Shown: positions 21,290-30,802 of the stretch, in pieces | How positions within the stretch are numbered: the stretch's first letter is position 1 | How the letters are laid out: each line of letters begins with the position of its first letter | Assembly: GCF_021083645.1 (NCBI RefSeq) | Contig: NZ_JAJNRQ010000002.1 | Span: forward strand, 186,001 to 250,000 | Reading direction: 5' to 3' | From: Schaalia sp. lx-260 | GTDB taxonomy: Bacteria > Actinomycetota > Actinomycetes > Actinomycetales > Actinomycetaceae | DNA: 64,000 nt | Program-made: the position numbers and the translations under genes | The notes under the pieces: generated by a model | Seen by the model: only the letters and a program-made list of their open reading frames with translations | What the model was told of the DNA's origin: nothing | Databases searched by the model: none

Positions 21290-22246
21290 ATGGTTCGTCT
21301 GGAAATGGTGCTAGAAGAATGGTTCATGCAGATGCGCATTGAAAAAGGCGCTTCGCAGCACACGATTTCTAACTACATGCGTGAGGGGAAACGCTGGATT
21401 CTTTTTCTGGACTCCCAAGGCATCGACACATTTGATACTGTAACTTCGCATCACGTGACAGCCTATATTGAAGCATTATCGAATGGTTCAATCACAGGGA
21501 AACCTAGTGCGGCTGCATCACTAGCACGCGCACTATCAGTGGTACGCAGTTTCCATCGTTTTGCTGTGCGTGAAGGGTACTGCTCACTTGATCCGACAGC
21601 GGGTGTGCATCCCCCTCGCGCGCCAGAACACTTACCAAAGGCGCTGACAATTGATGAAGTCGCTTCCTTACTTGCCTGTGCCCATAAAGGGGAACGCCCC
21701 AGTGACATACGTGATACGGCCCTACTGGAACTCCTCTATGCAACCGGGGCGCGAGTATCTGAAGCAGTATCACTTTCCATCGATGACCTTGATCTGGATG
21801 CAGAACTACCAGTTGTGCGTTTTTTTGGTAAAGGACGTAAAGAACGAGTAGTTCCTATGGGGTCATATGCGCGTGAGGCTTTAGCGGCGTATCTTGTGCG
21901 TGCTCGGCCAGTTTTAGCGGCCTCAGGAAAAGGAACACATCATGTTTTCCTTGGCCTACGTGGGACGCCGATGTCACGCCAACTTGCATGGGCGGCCGTT
22001 GCTCGTATTGCTGAAATGGCAGGACTAAACGGACGTGTAAGCCCGCATACCTTACGGCATTCTTTTGCGACTCACCTTTTAGAAGGCGGGGCATCAATAC
22101 GTGACGTTCAAGAACTCCTTGGACATGCTCATGTGCAAACAACGCAGATCTACACTCGTGTCACTGCGCTGACTTTACGGGAAGTACACCGAGCCTCACA
22201 TCCACGAGCATCTCGTGCTGCTTCAGCAAAGGCAATGATGTCCTAG
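21290..22246 (+). CDS. xerD: Tyrosine recombinase XerD
   Basis: Resolves chromosome dimers at dif with XerC. The 318-residue protein has the SAM-like N-terminal core-binding domain and the full catalytic set: Arg155 (ATGARVSEA), Lys181 (GKGRKERVVP), His253 and Arg256 (HTLRHSFATH), His279 (LLGHAHVQTT) and Tyr288 (IYTRV). The start has only AAGG two to four bases before it, so translation may begin from a very short leader; TACGAT at 21266-21271 is a plausible -10. It heads the cluster xerD-parA-scpA-scpB-rluB, a conserved chromosomal order, which argues against a phage or integron integrase. Confidence 0.95.
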   Translation: MVRLEMVLEEWFMQMRIEKGASQHTISNYMREGKRWILFLDSQGIDTFDTVTSHHVTAYIEALSNGSITGKPSAAASLARALSVVRSFHRFAVREGYCSLDPTAGVHPPRAPEHLPKALTIDEVASLLACAHKGERPSDIRDTALLELLYATGARVSEAVSLSIDDLDLDAELPVVRFFGKGRKERVVPMGSYAREALAAYLVRARPVLAASGKGTHHVFLGLRGTPMSRQLAWAAVARIAEMAGLNGRVSPHTLRHSFATHLLEGGASIRDVQELLGHAHVQTTQIYTRVTALTLREVHRASHPRASRAASAKAMMS

Positions 22247-22256
22247 AATAGGTGTG
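22244..22256 (+). promoter_or_regulatory. Leaderless-type -10 element for parA
   Basis: TAGAAT at 22244-22249 is followed by exactly six bases and then the GTG start of parA. It overlaps the last codon of xerD. No Shine-Dalgarno is present, so a second transcript starting at the GTG is likely. Confidence 0.65.
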
Positions 22257-23119
22257 TGAGTCATTTTAACCAGCCGACGTTAACAGAGAACGTTCTTCCA
22301 GAAGATAACGATTTCCCTGTTCCTGCGCTTTTGGATCATCATGGTCCTGCGCGTGTGATTGCTATGTGTAATCAAAAAGGTGGGGTGGGAAAAACGACGA
22401 CAACCATCAATTTAGGTGCTGCGCTAGCGGAATATGGTCGCCGCGTCCTTGTTGTGGATTTTGATCCACAAGGGGCAGCCTCGGTGGGTCTAGGGATTAA
22501 CACTTTGGATATGGATGTCACTATTTATAACCTCCTCATGTCCTCACGACTTGATCCTCACGACGCAGTATGTCCTACTGATCTACCGGGTTTGGACGTG
22601 TTGCCGGCAAATATTGATTTGTCTGCTGCTGAAGTCCAATTGGTAAATGAAGTAGCACGTGAATCTGCTTTACAAAGGGTTTTACGTCATCTGGAAAATG
22701 AATATGACGTGATTTTGGTGGATTGTCAGCCTTCTTTAGGTTTGCTCACCGTTAATGCTTTAACTGCCTCGCATGGTGTAATAGTTCCTGTTGCTGCTGA
22801 ATTCTTTGCATTACGCGGTGTGGCTTTGCTGGTCGAAACCATTGAAACAGTACGTGACCGTATTAATCCGCGCCTCAAAATGGACGGAATTGTGGCCACT
22901 ATGGTTGATACTCGTACTTTACATTCGCGGGAAGTACTTGACCGCTTAGAGGAAGCCTTTGGTGATCTGGTCTTTACAACTCGTATTGCGCGGAGTGTAA
23001 AATTCCCTGATGCTACTGTAGCAACTGAGCCTATTACAACCTATGCTTCTAAACATGCGGGTGCTCAGGCCTATCGGCGTTTAGCTCGTGAGTTGATTGC
23101 TCGTGGAGATGCAGCCTGA
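22256..23119 (+). CDS. ParA/Soj-family chromosome-partitioning ATPase
   Basis: A deviant Walker-A ATPase of the ParA/MinD family. The 287-residue chain has about 33 polar N-terminal residues, then the P-loop CNQKGGVGKTTTTINLG with signature Lys41 and Lys46, VVDFDPQGAASVGLG, and VDCQPSLGLLTVNAL. No parB lies next to it. This xerD-parA-scpAB position is typical of a second ParA in actinobacteria, distinct from the parAB pair near oriC, so a direct parS role is uncertain. The GTG start lacks a Shine-Dalgarno and is preceded by a close -10. The scpA start overlaps its end. Confidence 0.92.
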   Translation: MSHFNQPTLTENVLPEDNDFPVPALLDHHGPARVIAMCNQKGGVGKTTTTINLGAALAEYGRRVLVVDFDPQGAASVGLGINTLDMDVTIYNLLMSSRLDPHDAVCPTDLPGLDVLPANIDLSAAEVQLVNEVARESALQRVLRHLENEYDVILVDCQPSLGLLTVNALTASHGVIVPVAAEFFALRGVALLVETIETVRDRINPRLKMDGIVATMVDTRTLHSREVLDRLEEAFGDLVFTTRIARSVKFPDATVATEPITTYASKHAGAQAYRRLARELIARGDAA

Positions 23120-23918
23120 AAGTCACGCCTCGCAGGACGTACTCGTTCAGGGGCGTATCGATCAGTTTCAGGTCACCCTTGAAGTTTTTGAGGGACCTTT
23201 TGATTTACTGCTGCAACTGATTGCTCGTAAACGACTGGATATCACTCAAGTAGCATTAGCTGAAGTAACAGATGAGTTCATTGCTCATATGCAACTTTTC
23301 CCAGATCTATCAGTTACGACAGAATTTTTAGTTGTTGCTGCCACGCTGCTTGATATGAAGGCTGCACATTTATTGCCGCGCGATGAGTCAGTTTCAGATG
23401 TGTCCGCGCAGGATTTAGAGGCACGGGATGTCCTTTTCTCACGTCTTTTGCAGTACCGCGCATTTCGCGTAGCGGCCGAGGCGATCGGCCAGCGTTTAGA
23501 AGCGCAGGCCACTTCATTCCCACGTCTTGTGCCTATGGAAGATGCTTACGCAAAATTACTGCCAGACCTCGTGTGGGCTTGCAGTGCGCATGATTTAGCG
23601 AGGGCAGCCGCAGACGCACTCTCACATAAGCCACCCACTGTTGAAATTACGCATTTACATGATCCGCTTGTTCCGGTTGCCACTCAGGTTGATATTTTGG
23701 TAAACAAGTTACGAGGGCGAGGTCCGCTTACCTTCACAGATTTAATTTCGGATGCTGCAACGCAAGCAGTGATAGTGTCACGCTTTTTAGCGGTATTACA
23801 GCTTTATCGTGCTGGCGTAGTTGATTTTACTCAAAATGAAGCTTTAGGACGTTTACTGGTGATGTGGACCGGTGGAGAACAGGAAACATATGTGCACATT
23901 GATGAGGAGGATCAATGA
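23109..23918 (+). CDS. scpA: Segregation and condensation protein A
   Basis: The kleisin subunit of the SMC-ScpAB condensin complex that organises the chromosome. The 269-residue protein opens with the family segment FEGPFDLLLQLIARKRLDI, has LLDMKAAHLLPR in the middle and a C-terminal winged-helix region (VSRFLAVLQLYRAGVVDF). The ATG at 23109 overlaps parA by 11 bases; a TTG at 23097 or GTG at 23103 would extend it slightly, and the choice is uncertain because GGAG sits right against the ATG. Its stop overlaps scpB (ATGA). Confidence 0.94.
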   Translation: MQPESHASQDVLVQGRIDQFQVTLEVFEGPFDLLLQLIARKRLDITQVALAEVTDEFIAHMQLFPDLSVTTEFLVVAATLLDMKAAHLLPRDESVSDVSAQDLEARDVLFSRLLQYRAFRVAAEAIGQRLEAQATSFPRLVPMEDAYAKLLPDLVWACSAHDLARAAADALSHKPPTVEITHLHDPLVPVATQVDILVNKLRGRGPLTFTDLISDAATQAVIVSRFLAVLQLYRAGVVDFTQNEALGRLLVMWTGGEQETYVHIDEEDQ

Positions 23919-24664
23919 ATAAGCCTCAAGAATATGAGGATATTTCACAGGAAGATTGTTCTCACCTACTAGAGGAAACAGGGGATATTGATGCACTCCT
24001 TGCCCCCATTGAAGCAATTTTGATGGTAGCTGAGGCTCCAGTAACTGCTGCTCAAATCGCACCTGCCCTCGGAGTGAGCACGACAGCAGCCGAATGTGCC
24101 TTACAGCATTTGGCTGCACAGTACCCGTTACCTCATTCCTACGATGCAGCTCCTCATATGGATGAGGAAAACCACGAAATGCAAGGAACTGACGACCGTA
24201 CAAACAGCGTGACCTCCTTTGCCTCAGATACGTACACCGCAGCAAAAAACAACGAAAATCGGGGGCGTCCTCATGGATTTTATGTGAAAAAAGTAGCAGG
24301 AGGCTGGCGCATCTACTCAGCACCTCAGTACAGTGATGTAGTTGCCCGTTTCGTTGTAGGCTCAGCACAAACACGGCTCAGCCAAGCCGCTTTAGAAACT
24401 TTAGCGGTTATCGCGTATCGTCAACCAATCTCACGGTCGCGTATCTCGCATATTCGTGGCGTGAATGTTGACGCCGTGGTGCGTACTCTAGTAGCACGAG
24501 GTTTAATCGAAGAAGTCGATGAGAGCCTTACCGGAGCACGCTTGTACGGAACAACCCCAGCGTTTTTGGAACGCATGGGATTCAATTCGTTGGATGACTT
24601 GGTGCCACTCGCGCCGTACCTTCCAGCTCAAGAAGAACTGGACGAACTAGAGGAGTTACTGTGA
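23915..24664 (+). CDS. scpB: Segregation and condensation protein B
   Basis: Dimeric winged-helix partner of ScpA in the SMC complex. The 249-residue product has an acidic start, the first winged helix (LLAPIEAILMVAEAPVTAAQ), and the second (LSQAALETLAVIAYRQPISR, IRGVNVDAVVRTLVARGLIE). Between them lies a polar insert of about 40 residues (near 75-118) with no obvious motif. Both gene borders are 4-bp overlaps (ATGA with scpA, GTGA with rluB), so the three are translationally coupled. Confidence 0.95.
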   Translation: MNKPQEYEDISQEDCSHLLEETGDIDALLAPIEAILMVAEAPVTAAQIAPALGVSTTAAECALQHLAAQYPLPHSYDAAPHMDEENHEMQGTDDRTNSVTSFASDTYTAAKNNENRGRPHGFYVKKVAGGWRIYSAPQYSDVVARFVVGSAQTRLSQAALETLAVIAYRQPISRSRISHIRGVNVDAVVRTLVARGLIEEVDESLTGARLYGTTPAFLERMGFNSLDDLVPLAPYLPAQEELDELEELL

Positions 24665-25410
24665 GAAATGATCCCTACGTTGAGGGTGGCCTACGTCTGC
24701 AAAAAGTTTTATCTCGCGCAGGAGTGGCTTCACGTCGCGCTGCTGAAGATCTGATCGATCAAGGACGCGTGATGGTGGATGGCAAAGTAGTCCGCACCCA
24801 AGGTTTACGTGTAGACCCTGATCGACAGGTTATTCACGTGGACGGTCAACGTCTGATTTTGGATGAAACAAAACATATTGTCCTTGCACTCAACAAGCCG
24901 GTGGGAGTTGTATCCACCATGTCGGATCCTGAAGGACGACCAACACTTGCTGACATGCTTATGGACTATCCCGAACGCTTATATCACGTCGGACGTTTAG
25001 ATATTGATACCTCAGGTTTGTTGCTTTTAACAAACGATGGGGAATTGGCAAATCGTCTGACACATCCCTCATGGGGAGTGTCAAAAACCTATGTGGCGCG
25101 TGTTCATGGTGAAGTGAAATCCGGTGTGCGCCGTCGCCTCCTTGAAGGAATCGAGCTAGAAGACGGCCCAATCCAAGTGGATGCTTTCCGCACATTGGAA
25201 ACGTACGGTGACATCACCACTGTTGAAATTACTGTGCACGAGGGACGGAACCGACTTGTGCGGCGTTTAATGGAAGCTGTTGGCTATCCAGTACGTGAAC
25301 TTGTGCGTACGCATTTTGGTCCGATTTCCCTAGAACGCTTACAACCGGGAACACTGCGACGAGTGAAAGGTAATCAGCTCGTTCGTCTGTATTCAACGGT
25401 TGATTTATAA
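24661..25410 (+). CDS. rluB: RluB-type 23S rRNA pseudouridine synthase
   Basis: Isomerises a uridine in rRNA, in E. coli U2605 of 23S. The 249-residue chain has an S4 RNA-binding domain at residues 11-55 (LRLQKVLSRAGVASRRAAED) and an RsuA/RluB catalytic domain with Asp114 in HVGRLDIDTSGLLLLTNDG. The GTG start overlaps the scpB stop. It ends the scp series; tyrA follows after 161 bp with its own Shine-Dalgarno. RluB rather than RsuA or RluF is chosen mainly from its scpB neighbourhood. Confidence 0.9.
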   Translation: MRNDPYVEGGLRLQKVLSRAGVASRRAAEDLIDQGRVMVDGKVVRTQGLRVDPDRQVIHVDGQRLILDETKHIVLALNKPVGVVSTMSDPEGRPTLADMLMDYPERLYHVGRLDIDTSGLLLLTNDGELANRLTHPSWGVSKTYVARVHGEVKSGVRRRLLEGIELEDGPIQVDAFRTLETYGDITTVEITVHEGRNRLVRRLMEAVGYPVRELVRTHFGPISLERLQPGTLRRVKGNQLVRLYSTVDL

Positions 25411-25571
25411 GCCCCTTCGTCGAAGCATCACAATGGGTGCTGCGGTACAGTCTCTCTTTTTCTGAGGCTTCGCGTTGAGTATTCAGTATCACTGCGTATC
25501 CGCCTTGTTTATACAAGTCAATGCTGATGCACCCGATGTTGTCACAAGCCACGCGTATAAGGAAAACTGAA

Positions 25572-26732
25572 ATGACATATGTGACTACGCACCGTCCTGT
25601 TGTTACCGAAGGGCCTGTCCTCATTATCGGGACGGGTCTGCTAGGCGCATCTTTAGGTTTGTGTTTACGTGCTTCGCACATTGATGTTCTTTTGCAGGAT
25701 ACTTCACCGACATCGCTTCGCTTAGCACAAGATATTGGTGCAGGTATTCCCCTCAAAGAATGGTCGGGTTTACCACCGCAACTCGTGATTGTGGCAACTC
25801 CACCGGATGTGGCGCATGAGTGTGTGCTTTCTGCTTTACAGACGTGGCCGCAAGCGGTAGTCACTGACGTAGCAAGCGTCAAAGAAGCTGTTCTTGATGA
25901 TCTGTTGTCCTATTGCGCGCATACAGATGACTACTCCATTCTTGGACGGTATGTAGGTTCGCATCCCATGGCAGGACGGGAACGTTCCGGTGCGGGAGCT
26001 GCTGATGCGGACTTATTTTATGGTCGACCATGGGTGCTAGTTGCTCATCCGTATTCTTCTCACGAGGCTGTGGTGCGTATTCGTGCTTTAGCGACGGATG
26101 TGGGTGCTTTCCCTGTGGAAATGGATGCTCATACGCATGATCGTTCAGTAGCTTTAGTTTCGCATGTCCCACAGCTAGTATCCAGCCTCCTTGCTTCGCG
26201 TCTAGTGGATGCTTCCAGTGAAGCATTAGGACTTGCTGGACAAGGTTTACGAGACACGACACGAATAGCTGCCTCCGATCCGCGCTTGTGGACTGTCATT
26301 TTGGCGGGGAATGCGGGACCTGTTGTTTCAATTCTACGTGAGTTGCAATCTGACCTTGCAGATTTGATTACGCATTTGGATAAAGCAGCAGAACTCGGAC
26401 CTTTACGTGGCGGCTCTGTCGGAGCAGTTAATCGCGTAATGGAATCAGGCAATAGGGGAGTAGCACGTATCCCCGGTAAACACGGTGGCGCTCCGCGTCG
26501 CTACGCTGAACTGGAAGTTTTAATTCCTGATACCCCTGGTGCTTTGGGTCAACTTTTCACTGAGCTAGGTGAAATCGGGGTTAATATTGAAGACCTTGCT
26601 TTAGAACATTCAGCAGGTCAACATGTAGGTTTAGCACGTGTCATGATTGATCCATCCCGTCTACGTCAGGCACAAAAAGAGCTGGAATCGCGTGGCTGGA
26701 GACTTATCACCCACGCCATTGAAACAGCGTAA
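25572..26732 (+). CDS. tyrA: Prephenate dehydrogenase with C-terminal ACT domain
   Basis: Oxidatively decarboxylates prephenate to 4-hydroxyphenylpyruvate for tyrosine synthesis. The 386-residue protein has the Rossmann motif VLIIGTGLLGASLGLCLRA near residue 18, VVTDVASVKEAVLDDL, the active-site region GSHPMAGRERSGAGAAD, and at about residues 310-386 an ACT domain (LEVLIPDTPGALGQLFTELG) that likely binds tyrosine for feedback control. The ATG at 25572 is chosen because AAGGA lies eight bases upstream; an in-frame start at 25521 adds residues unlike the family. The gene precedes cmk by 53 bp, a common actinobacterial pairing. Confidence 0.94.
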   Translation: MTYVTTHRPVVTEGPVLIIGTGLLGASLGLCLRASHIDVLLQDTSPTSLRLAQDIGAGIPLKEWSGLPPQLVIVATPPDVAHECVLSALQTWPQAVVTDVASVKEAVLDDLLSYCAHTDDYSILGRYVGSHPMAGRERSGAGAADADLFYGRPWVLVAHPYSSHEAVVRIRALATDVGAFPVEMDAHTHDRSVALVSHVPQLVSSLLASRLVDASSEALGLAGQGLRDTTRIAASDPRLWTVILAGNAGPVVSILRELQSDLADLITHLDKAAELGPLRGGSVGAVNRVMESGNRGVARIPGKHGGAPRRYAELEVLIPDTPGALGQLFTELGEIGVNIEDLALEHSAGQHVGLARVMIDPSRLRQAQKELESRGWRLITHAIETA

Positions 26733-26785
26733 ATGCCACGCTGAACCCGTACTATAGTTCCGTACACTCAGCAGAAAGAACGCAC

Positions 26786-27571
26786 ATGTCACTCAGTGAA
26801 AAAAACATGGAAAAAGTCGCTGAAGGCAACGAACTCTATGAAGAATGCCGTCGTTTAGTAAAAAAAGTTGGGGTCACTATTGCTATTGATGGGCCAGCAG
26901 GGTCAGGCAAATCTACAGTGTCACGCCGGATTGCTGATATTTTAGGAATCGGTTATCTAGATACTGGTGCCATGTACCGTGCGTTAACGTGGTACGCGCT
27001 GGAAACAGGAGTAGAACTAACAAATCAGGCAGCATTGCGTGCCCTTGCTGATGACATGCCGCTACATATGGATTCTCACCCGCTGGATCCTCATTTTTTT
27101 GTTGGTGAAGTAGAAGTGACGCAGGCTATCCGTGAGCCTCGTATTGCTTTGGGGATCCCTCATGTATCAACAAATAAGGAAGTACGTGCATGGATGGCTC
27201 GTGAACAACGGGAACGTATGATGCAGGCACGTTCACTCGGCTCAGGAATGGTTGCTGAAGGTCGTGATATAACAACGGTTGTATGTCCCGATGCGGATGT
27301 GCGAGTACTTTTATTAGCTGATTCGCAGGCTCGTCTGCGTCGTCGGACCTTGGAATTGTACGGTGACGATGCTCCTGAACATATGGATGTGGTTCGCGCG
27401 CAGATTGAAAACCGTGATAAAGCAGATTCAACAGTGTCAGAGTTCATGGAAGCTGCTCCCGGAGTCCACACACTTGATTCAACAGGCCTATCAATTGATG
27501 CTGTTGTGAATGAAATCTGCCTTCTTGTTAAAGAAAATACTGAACACCGGAGTCTGCTTCACGAAAGCTGA
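26786..27571 (+). CDS. cmk: Cytidylate kinase
   Basis: Phosphorylates CMP and dCMP. The 261-residue product has an extra 30-residue charged N-terminus, then IAIDGPAGSGKSTVSRRIAD (P-loop), YLDTGAMYRALTW, the CMP-binding region, and AEGRDITTVVCPDADVRVLL. In most actinobacteria cmk is followed directly by der on the same strand; here an amidase gene comes next and der is on the opposite strand beyond it. Confidence 0.96.
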   Translation: MSLSEKNMEKVAEGNELYEECRRLVKKVGVTIAIDGPAGSGKSTVSRRIADILGIGYLDTGAMYRALTWYALETGVELTNQAALRALADDMPLHMDSHPLDPHFFVGEVEVTQAIREPRIALGIPHVSTNKEVRAWMAREQRERMMQARSLGSGMVAEGRDITTVVCPDADVRVLLLADSQARLRRRTLELYGDDAPEHMDVVRAQIENRDKADSTVSEFMEAAPGVHTLDSTGLSIDAVVNEICLLVKENTEHRSLLHES

Positions 27572-27631
27572 AAATACTTGAATAAAGCTGATGGCTCCGT
27601 GTCGTATCACTCATATAACTATGAGAGAACG

Positions 27632-27645
27632 TACCCTATGACCTA
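27632..27645 (+). promoter_or_regulatory. Leaderless-type -10 element for the amidase gene
   Basis: TACCCT at 27632-27637, seven bases before the ATG at 27645. There is no Shine-Dalgarno at the expected distance. Confidence 0.4.
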
Positions 27646-28970
27646 TGGAAATGACACAACCATGGCATGAACTTACCGCATGCGAGTGGATTGAACGTGT
27701 ACAGGTAACCTCAGCTTACGATGGTATTTGTGCCTGCCTTGAACGGATTCGTGCGTATAACCCTCAGTTAAATGCTTTTTCTGTGGTCCTTGCCGATTCT
27801 GCTGTGCAACGCGCACGTGAATTGGATCGTCTTGCTCCACATGAACGTGGGCCGCTTCATGGACTCCCTTTCGCGGTGAAAGAAGAAATTGATGTGGCAG
27901 GTTGTGTCACAACATTTGGAACGAATGCATACACGACCCCACGTACGTCACACTCTGAAATTGTGTCGAGATTAGAAAAGGCAGGGGCAATCGTTATAGG
28001 GAAAACACGGATGCCTGAATGTGGTGCTTGGCCTTTTACGATCAGCAAATCAGGTGGTGTCACCCGGAATCCTTATGACATGACACGCACCCCTGGCGGT
28101 TCTTCTGGTGGGAGTGCGGCGGCTGTAGCTAGCGGTATGGTTCCTATAGGGTTAGGAGGCGATGGTGGTGGTTCAATCCGTATTCCTTCTGCGCACTGTG
28201 GACTTGTCGGATTAAAACCAAGTCGTGGATTGGTCAGTACGGCTCCCTATCCTCATCTATGGCTTAATTTAGGGGTGGCGGGAGTTCTTGCGCGTACCGC
28301 ACGTGATAGTGCGTTGGTATATGACGTTATCTGTGCTACTGATTTTAGTTCGAAGCTTGAGCCTCATACCTCGTTACGAATTGGATGGACGGTAGATACT
28401 GTTTCTCCTTTAGCGCGTCCGCATCAAGATCATGTATCTACTGTTCAACAGGTGGCACACTTCCTTGCTGAATCTGGTCATCAGGTGGAACATATACATC
28501 CGCGTTTTCCTGATCCGACTATTGCCTTCCTCATCCTTTTCTTGCGAAGTATCTATGAGGAAGTTTCCACCTGCGAGTATCCTCATCACCTTGAGAAACG
28601 TACTCGGCAGCTTGCTGCTGTAGGTGCGCGGTTACCGAAAAGTATGGTTTCGTGGGCGCTGAAACGTTCTGATGTGCTTGCGGAGCAGGTTGCTCCTCTA
28701 TGGCAAAAATACGATGTCGTCATTACACCAACGACTGCTTCACGTCCAGATCGTGCGGATCGGATAGCCTTTTTAGGGCCTGTGCGCTCTCAGATAGCTT
28801 CTATTCCTTCAGTGGTGTACACCTTACTGTGGAATGTGACGGGGCAACCTGCAGTGTCAATACCGTGGGGGAATGATTCACATGGTTTGCCTTTGGCAGT
28901 ACAAGCTATCGGCATGCAAGAAGCACCATTGTTATCGCTTGCCCATCAGCTTTCTGCCATACATGAATGA
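27645..28970 (+). CDS. Amidase-signature family hydrolase
   Basis: A 441-residue member of the amidase-signature superfamily, which hydrolyses amide bonds with a Ser-cisSer-Lys triad. Lys79 (PFAVKEEID), the Gly/Ser loop PGGSSGGSAAAVASGM with Ser153/Ser154, and Ser177 in GGSIRIPSAHCGLVGLKPS are all present, so it should be active. It is not GatA: there is no gatB or gatC nearby and the C-terminal half is unlike GatA. The substrate is unknown. It has no signal peptide and is cytoplasmic. It sits where der would normally follow cmk, which suggests a local rearrangement. Confidence 0.9.
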   Translation: MEMTQPWHELTACEWIERVQVTSAYDGICACLERIRAYNPQLNAFSVVLADSAVQRARELDRLAPHERGPLHGLPFAVKEEIDVAGCVTTFGTNAYTTPRTSHSEIVSRLEKAGAIVIGKTRMPECGAWPFTISKSGGVTRNPYDMTRTPGGSSGGSAAAVASGMVPIGLGGDGGGSIRIPSAHCGLVGLKPSRGLVSTAPYPHLWLNLGVAGVLARTARDSALVYDVICATDFSSKLEPHTSLRIGWTVDTVSPLARPHQDHVSTVQQVAHFLAESGHQVEHIHPRFPDPTIAFLILFLRSIYEEVSTCEYPHHLEKRTRQLAAVGARLPKSMVSWALKRSDVLAEQVAPLWQKYDVVITPTTASRPDRADRIAFLGPVRSQIASIPSVVYTLLWNVTGQPAVSIPWGNDSHGLPLAVQAIGMQEAPLLSLAHQLSAIHE

Positions 28971-29002
28971 GTATTTCTATCTCTTTATATAAGCGCGTAT
29001 TG

Positions 29003-29032
29003 GTGGCCTCTGATCGTACAATCAGAGGCCAC
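29003..29032. terminator. Bidirectional hairpin between amidase and der
   Basis: A perfect 12-bp stem (29003-29014 with 29021-29032) and 6-nt loop lie 33 bp past the amidase stop and 28 bp past the der stop. T-tracts are weak on both sides. Confidence 0.75.
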
Positions 29033-29059
29033 GAATGCAATAAGTGAAAGTCTCATCCC

Positions 29060-30565
29060 TTAGCGACGACGACGTTCACGTACTCTCACGGAAATCTGGA
29101 TAGGCGATCCAACGAAACCAAATTCTTCTCGTAAACGACGTTCAATAAAGCGACGATAGCCAGGATCAAGGAAACCTGTAGTGAAAAGTACGAAACGTGG
29201 AGGACGTGTGGATGCTTGAGTTCCAAAAAGGATACGAGGCTGTTTTCCTCCTCGCAGTGGATGAGGGTGAGCTGCAACAAGTTGACCAAGGAAAGCGTTA
29301 AGCCGTCCTGTAGGAATACGTGTCGCCCAGCCTTCAAGTGCAGCATCGAGTGCACGCGTAATACGGTTCGTATGCCATGAAGTTTTCGCGGAGACGTTAA
29401 TACGTGGAGCCCAAGACATTTGGACGAGTTCACGTTCCAACTCAGCTTTCAACATGGCTTGCCGTTCAATATCAACGAGATCCCATTTATTATTCACGAT
29501 CACTAAAGCACGACCAGCGTCAACGACCTGTTGGACGACTCGAATATCTTGCTCAGTCAGCGGCTCGGACCCATCAAAAAGTACCAACGCTATTTCTGCT
29601 TTGTCTAAAGCTATGTTCGTGCGAATAGACGCATAGTAGTCAGCCCCTGTGGTGCGGTGCATTTTACGACGAATACCCGCAGTATCAACAAACCACCATT
29701 GGCGATCATCTAGAGTAATTAACTCGTCAACAGGATCACGTGTCGTTCCTGCAAGCTCATTGACGACTACACGATCACTACCTGCTAAAGCATTCAGTAA
29801 AGAAGACTTACCGACATTGGGGCGACCAAGTAATGCAACACGACGTGGACCATGACTAGGCAAAGCTGTGGCAACAGCTGAATGTTCTGGCAAGATTTCC
29901 AATAGAGCATCAAGGAGATCACCTGTTCCCCGGCCATGTAATGCAGAGACAGGGTAGGGTTGGCCCATACCTAAAGACCACAGGTAAGCAGCCTCAGATT
30001 CTTGCAGAGCAGAATCCACTTTATTTGCCGCCAAAATAACAGGTTTTCCTTTACGGCGGAGCATCTGTACGATGCGTTCATCTGTGTCCGTGGCTCCTAT
30101 TGTTGCATCAAGAACCAGCAGTACTGCATCTGCCATGTCAACAGCGATTTCTGCTTGTTCAGCAACAGAACGATCAAGACCTTTGACATCGACTTCCCAA
30201 CCACCCGTATCAACGAGGGTAAAATGACGACCCGACCAGTTGGCAGGGTAGGACACGCGATCACGAGTGACACCGGGAGTATCTTGTACAACTGCTTCGC
30301 GTCGTCCAAGAATTCGGTTTACCAGCGTTGATTTGCCAACATTTGGTCGTCCTACGATTGCAACAACCGGTAAACCAACAGAGGTATCTTGGTGCAAGTC
30401 CTCAAAAAATTCACCATCAAGTAAAGCTAAATCTTCTTCATCAAGCTCGAATTGCTCCAATGATGCACGCATAGTACGCATATGTGCATCGATCTGTGCC
30501 TCAGTGAAATCATCTGTAGGATTGTCTGCAGGGATTATCGGTTCTTTTTCGTTGAAGTCACTCAC
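29060..30565 (-). CDS. der: Ribosome-biogenesis GTPase Der (EngA)
   Basis: An essential GTPase with two G domains in tandem that acts in 50S subunit assembly. After an acidic 65-residue extension come the first G domain ([39 protein letters not shown]), the second ([42 protein letters not shown]), and the C-terminal KH-like domain ending in an Arg-rich tail. The length is 501 residues. The GTG start has no Shine-Dalgarno and sits six bases after TAGAAT. The gene is inverted and separated from cmk, its usual operon partner. Confidence 0.97.
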   Translation of the reverse strand: MSDFNEKEPIIPADNPTDDFTEAQIDAHMRTMRASLEQFELDEEDLALLDGEFFEDLHQDTSVGLPVVAIVGRPNVGKSTLVNRILGRREAVVQDTPGVTRDRVSYPANWSGRHFTLVDTGGWEVDVKGLDRSVAEQAEIAVDMADAVLLVLDATIGATDTDERIVQMLRRKGKPVILAANKVDSALQESEAAYLWSLGMGQPYPVSALHGRGTGDLLDALLEILPEHSAVATALPSHGPRRVALLGRPNVGKSSLLNALAGSDRVVVNELAGTTRDPVDELITLDDRQWWFVDTAGIRRKMHRTTGADYYASIRTNIALDKAEIALVLFDGSEPLTEQDIRVVQQVVDAGRALVIVNNKWDLVDIERQAMLKAELERELVQMSWAPRINVSAKTSWHTNRITRALDAALEGWATRIPTGRLNAFLGQLVAAHPHPLRGGKQPRILFGTQASTRPPRFVLFTTGFLDPGYRRFIERRLREEFGFVGSPIQISVRVRERRRR

Positions 30566-30577
30566 CTGAATATTCTA
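30565..30577 (-). promoter_or_regulatory. Leaderless-type -10 element for der
   Basis: On the minus strand TAGAAT (30577-30572) is followed by six bases and then the GTG start of der. This is the same layout as at parA, with the same hexamer. Confidence 0.65.
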
Positions 30578-30802
30578 CGGGAACACTGCAATAACTACCG
30601 TGAAGTGCCATGAAATATCAACTTCTATATGCGTATGTGATGGCAGAAATCATGATTTTTAACTCATATTTTTCTTCTCGCACATAAAAATTCATAAGAA
30701 TCTGCCCTGTTTTGCCTTAAAGTGCGCGTGAAAACAAGCGCGGGGAATTGAGATGGACCTGCTAAAAGAAAACCGTTATTCCTGATTTCCTGACAAACAG
30801 AA

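Noticed and set aside
21290-23119. xerD and parA as part of a mobile or plasmid-derived element
   Set aside because: They adjoin scpA, scpB and rluB in a conserved chromosomal order, with no attachment repeats or phage genes.
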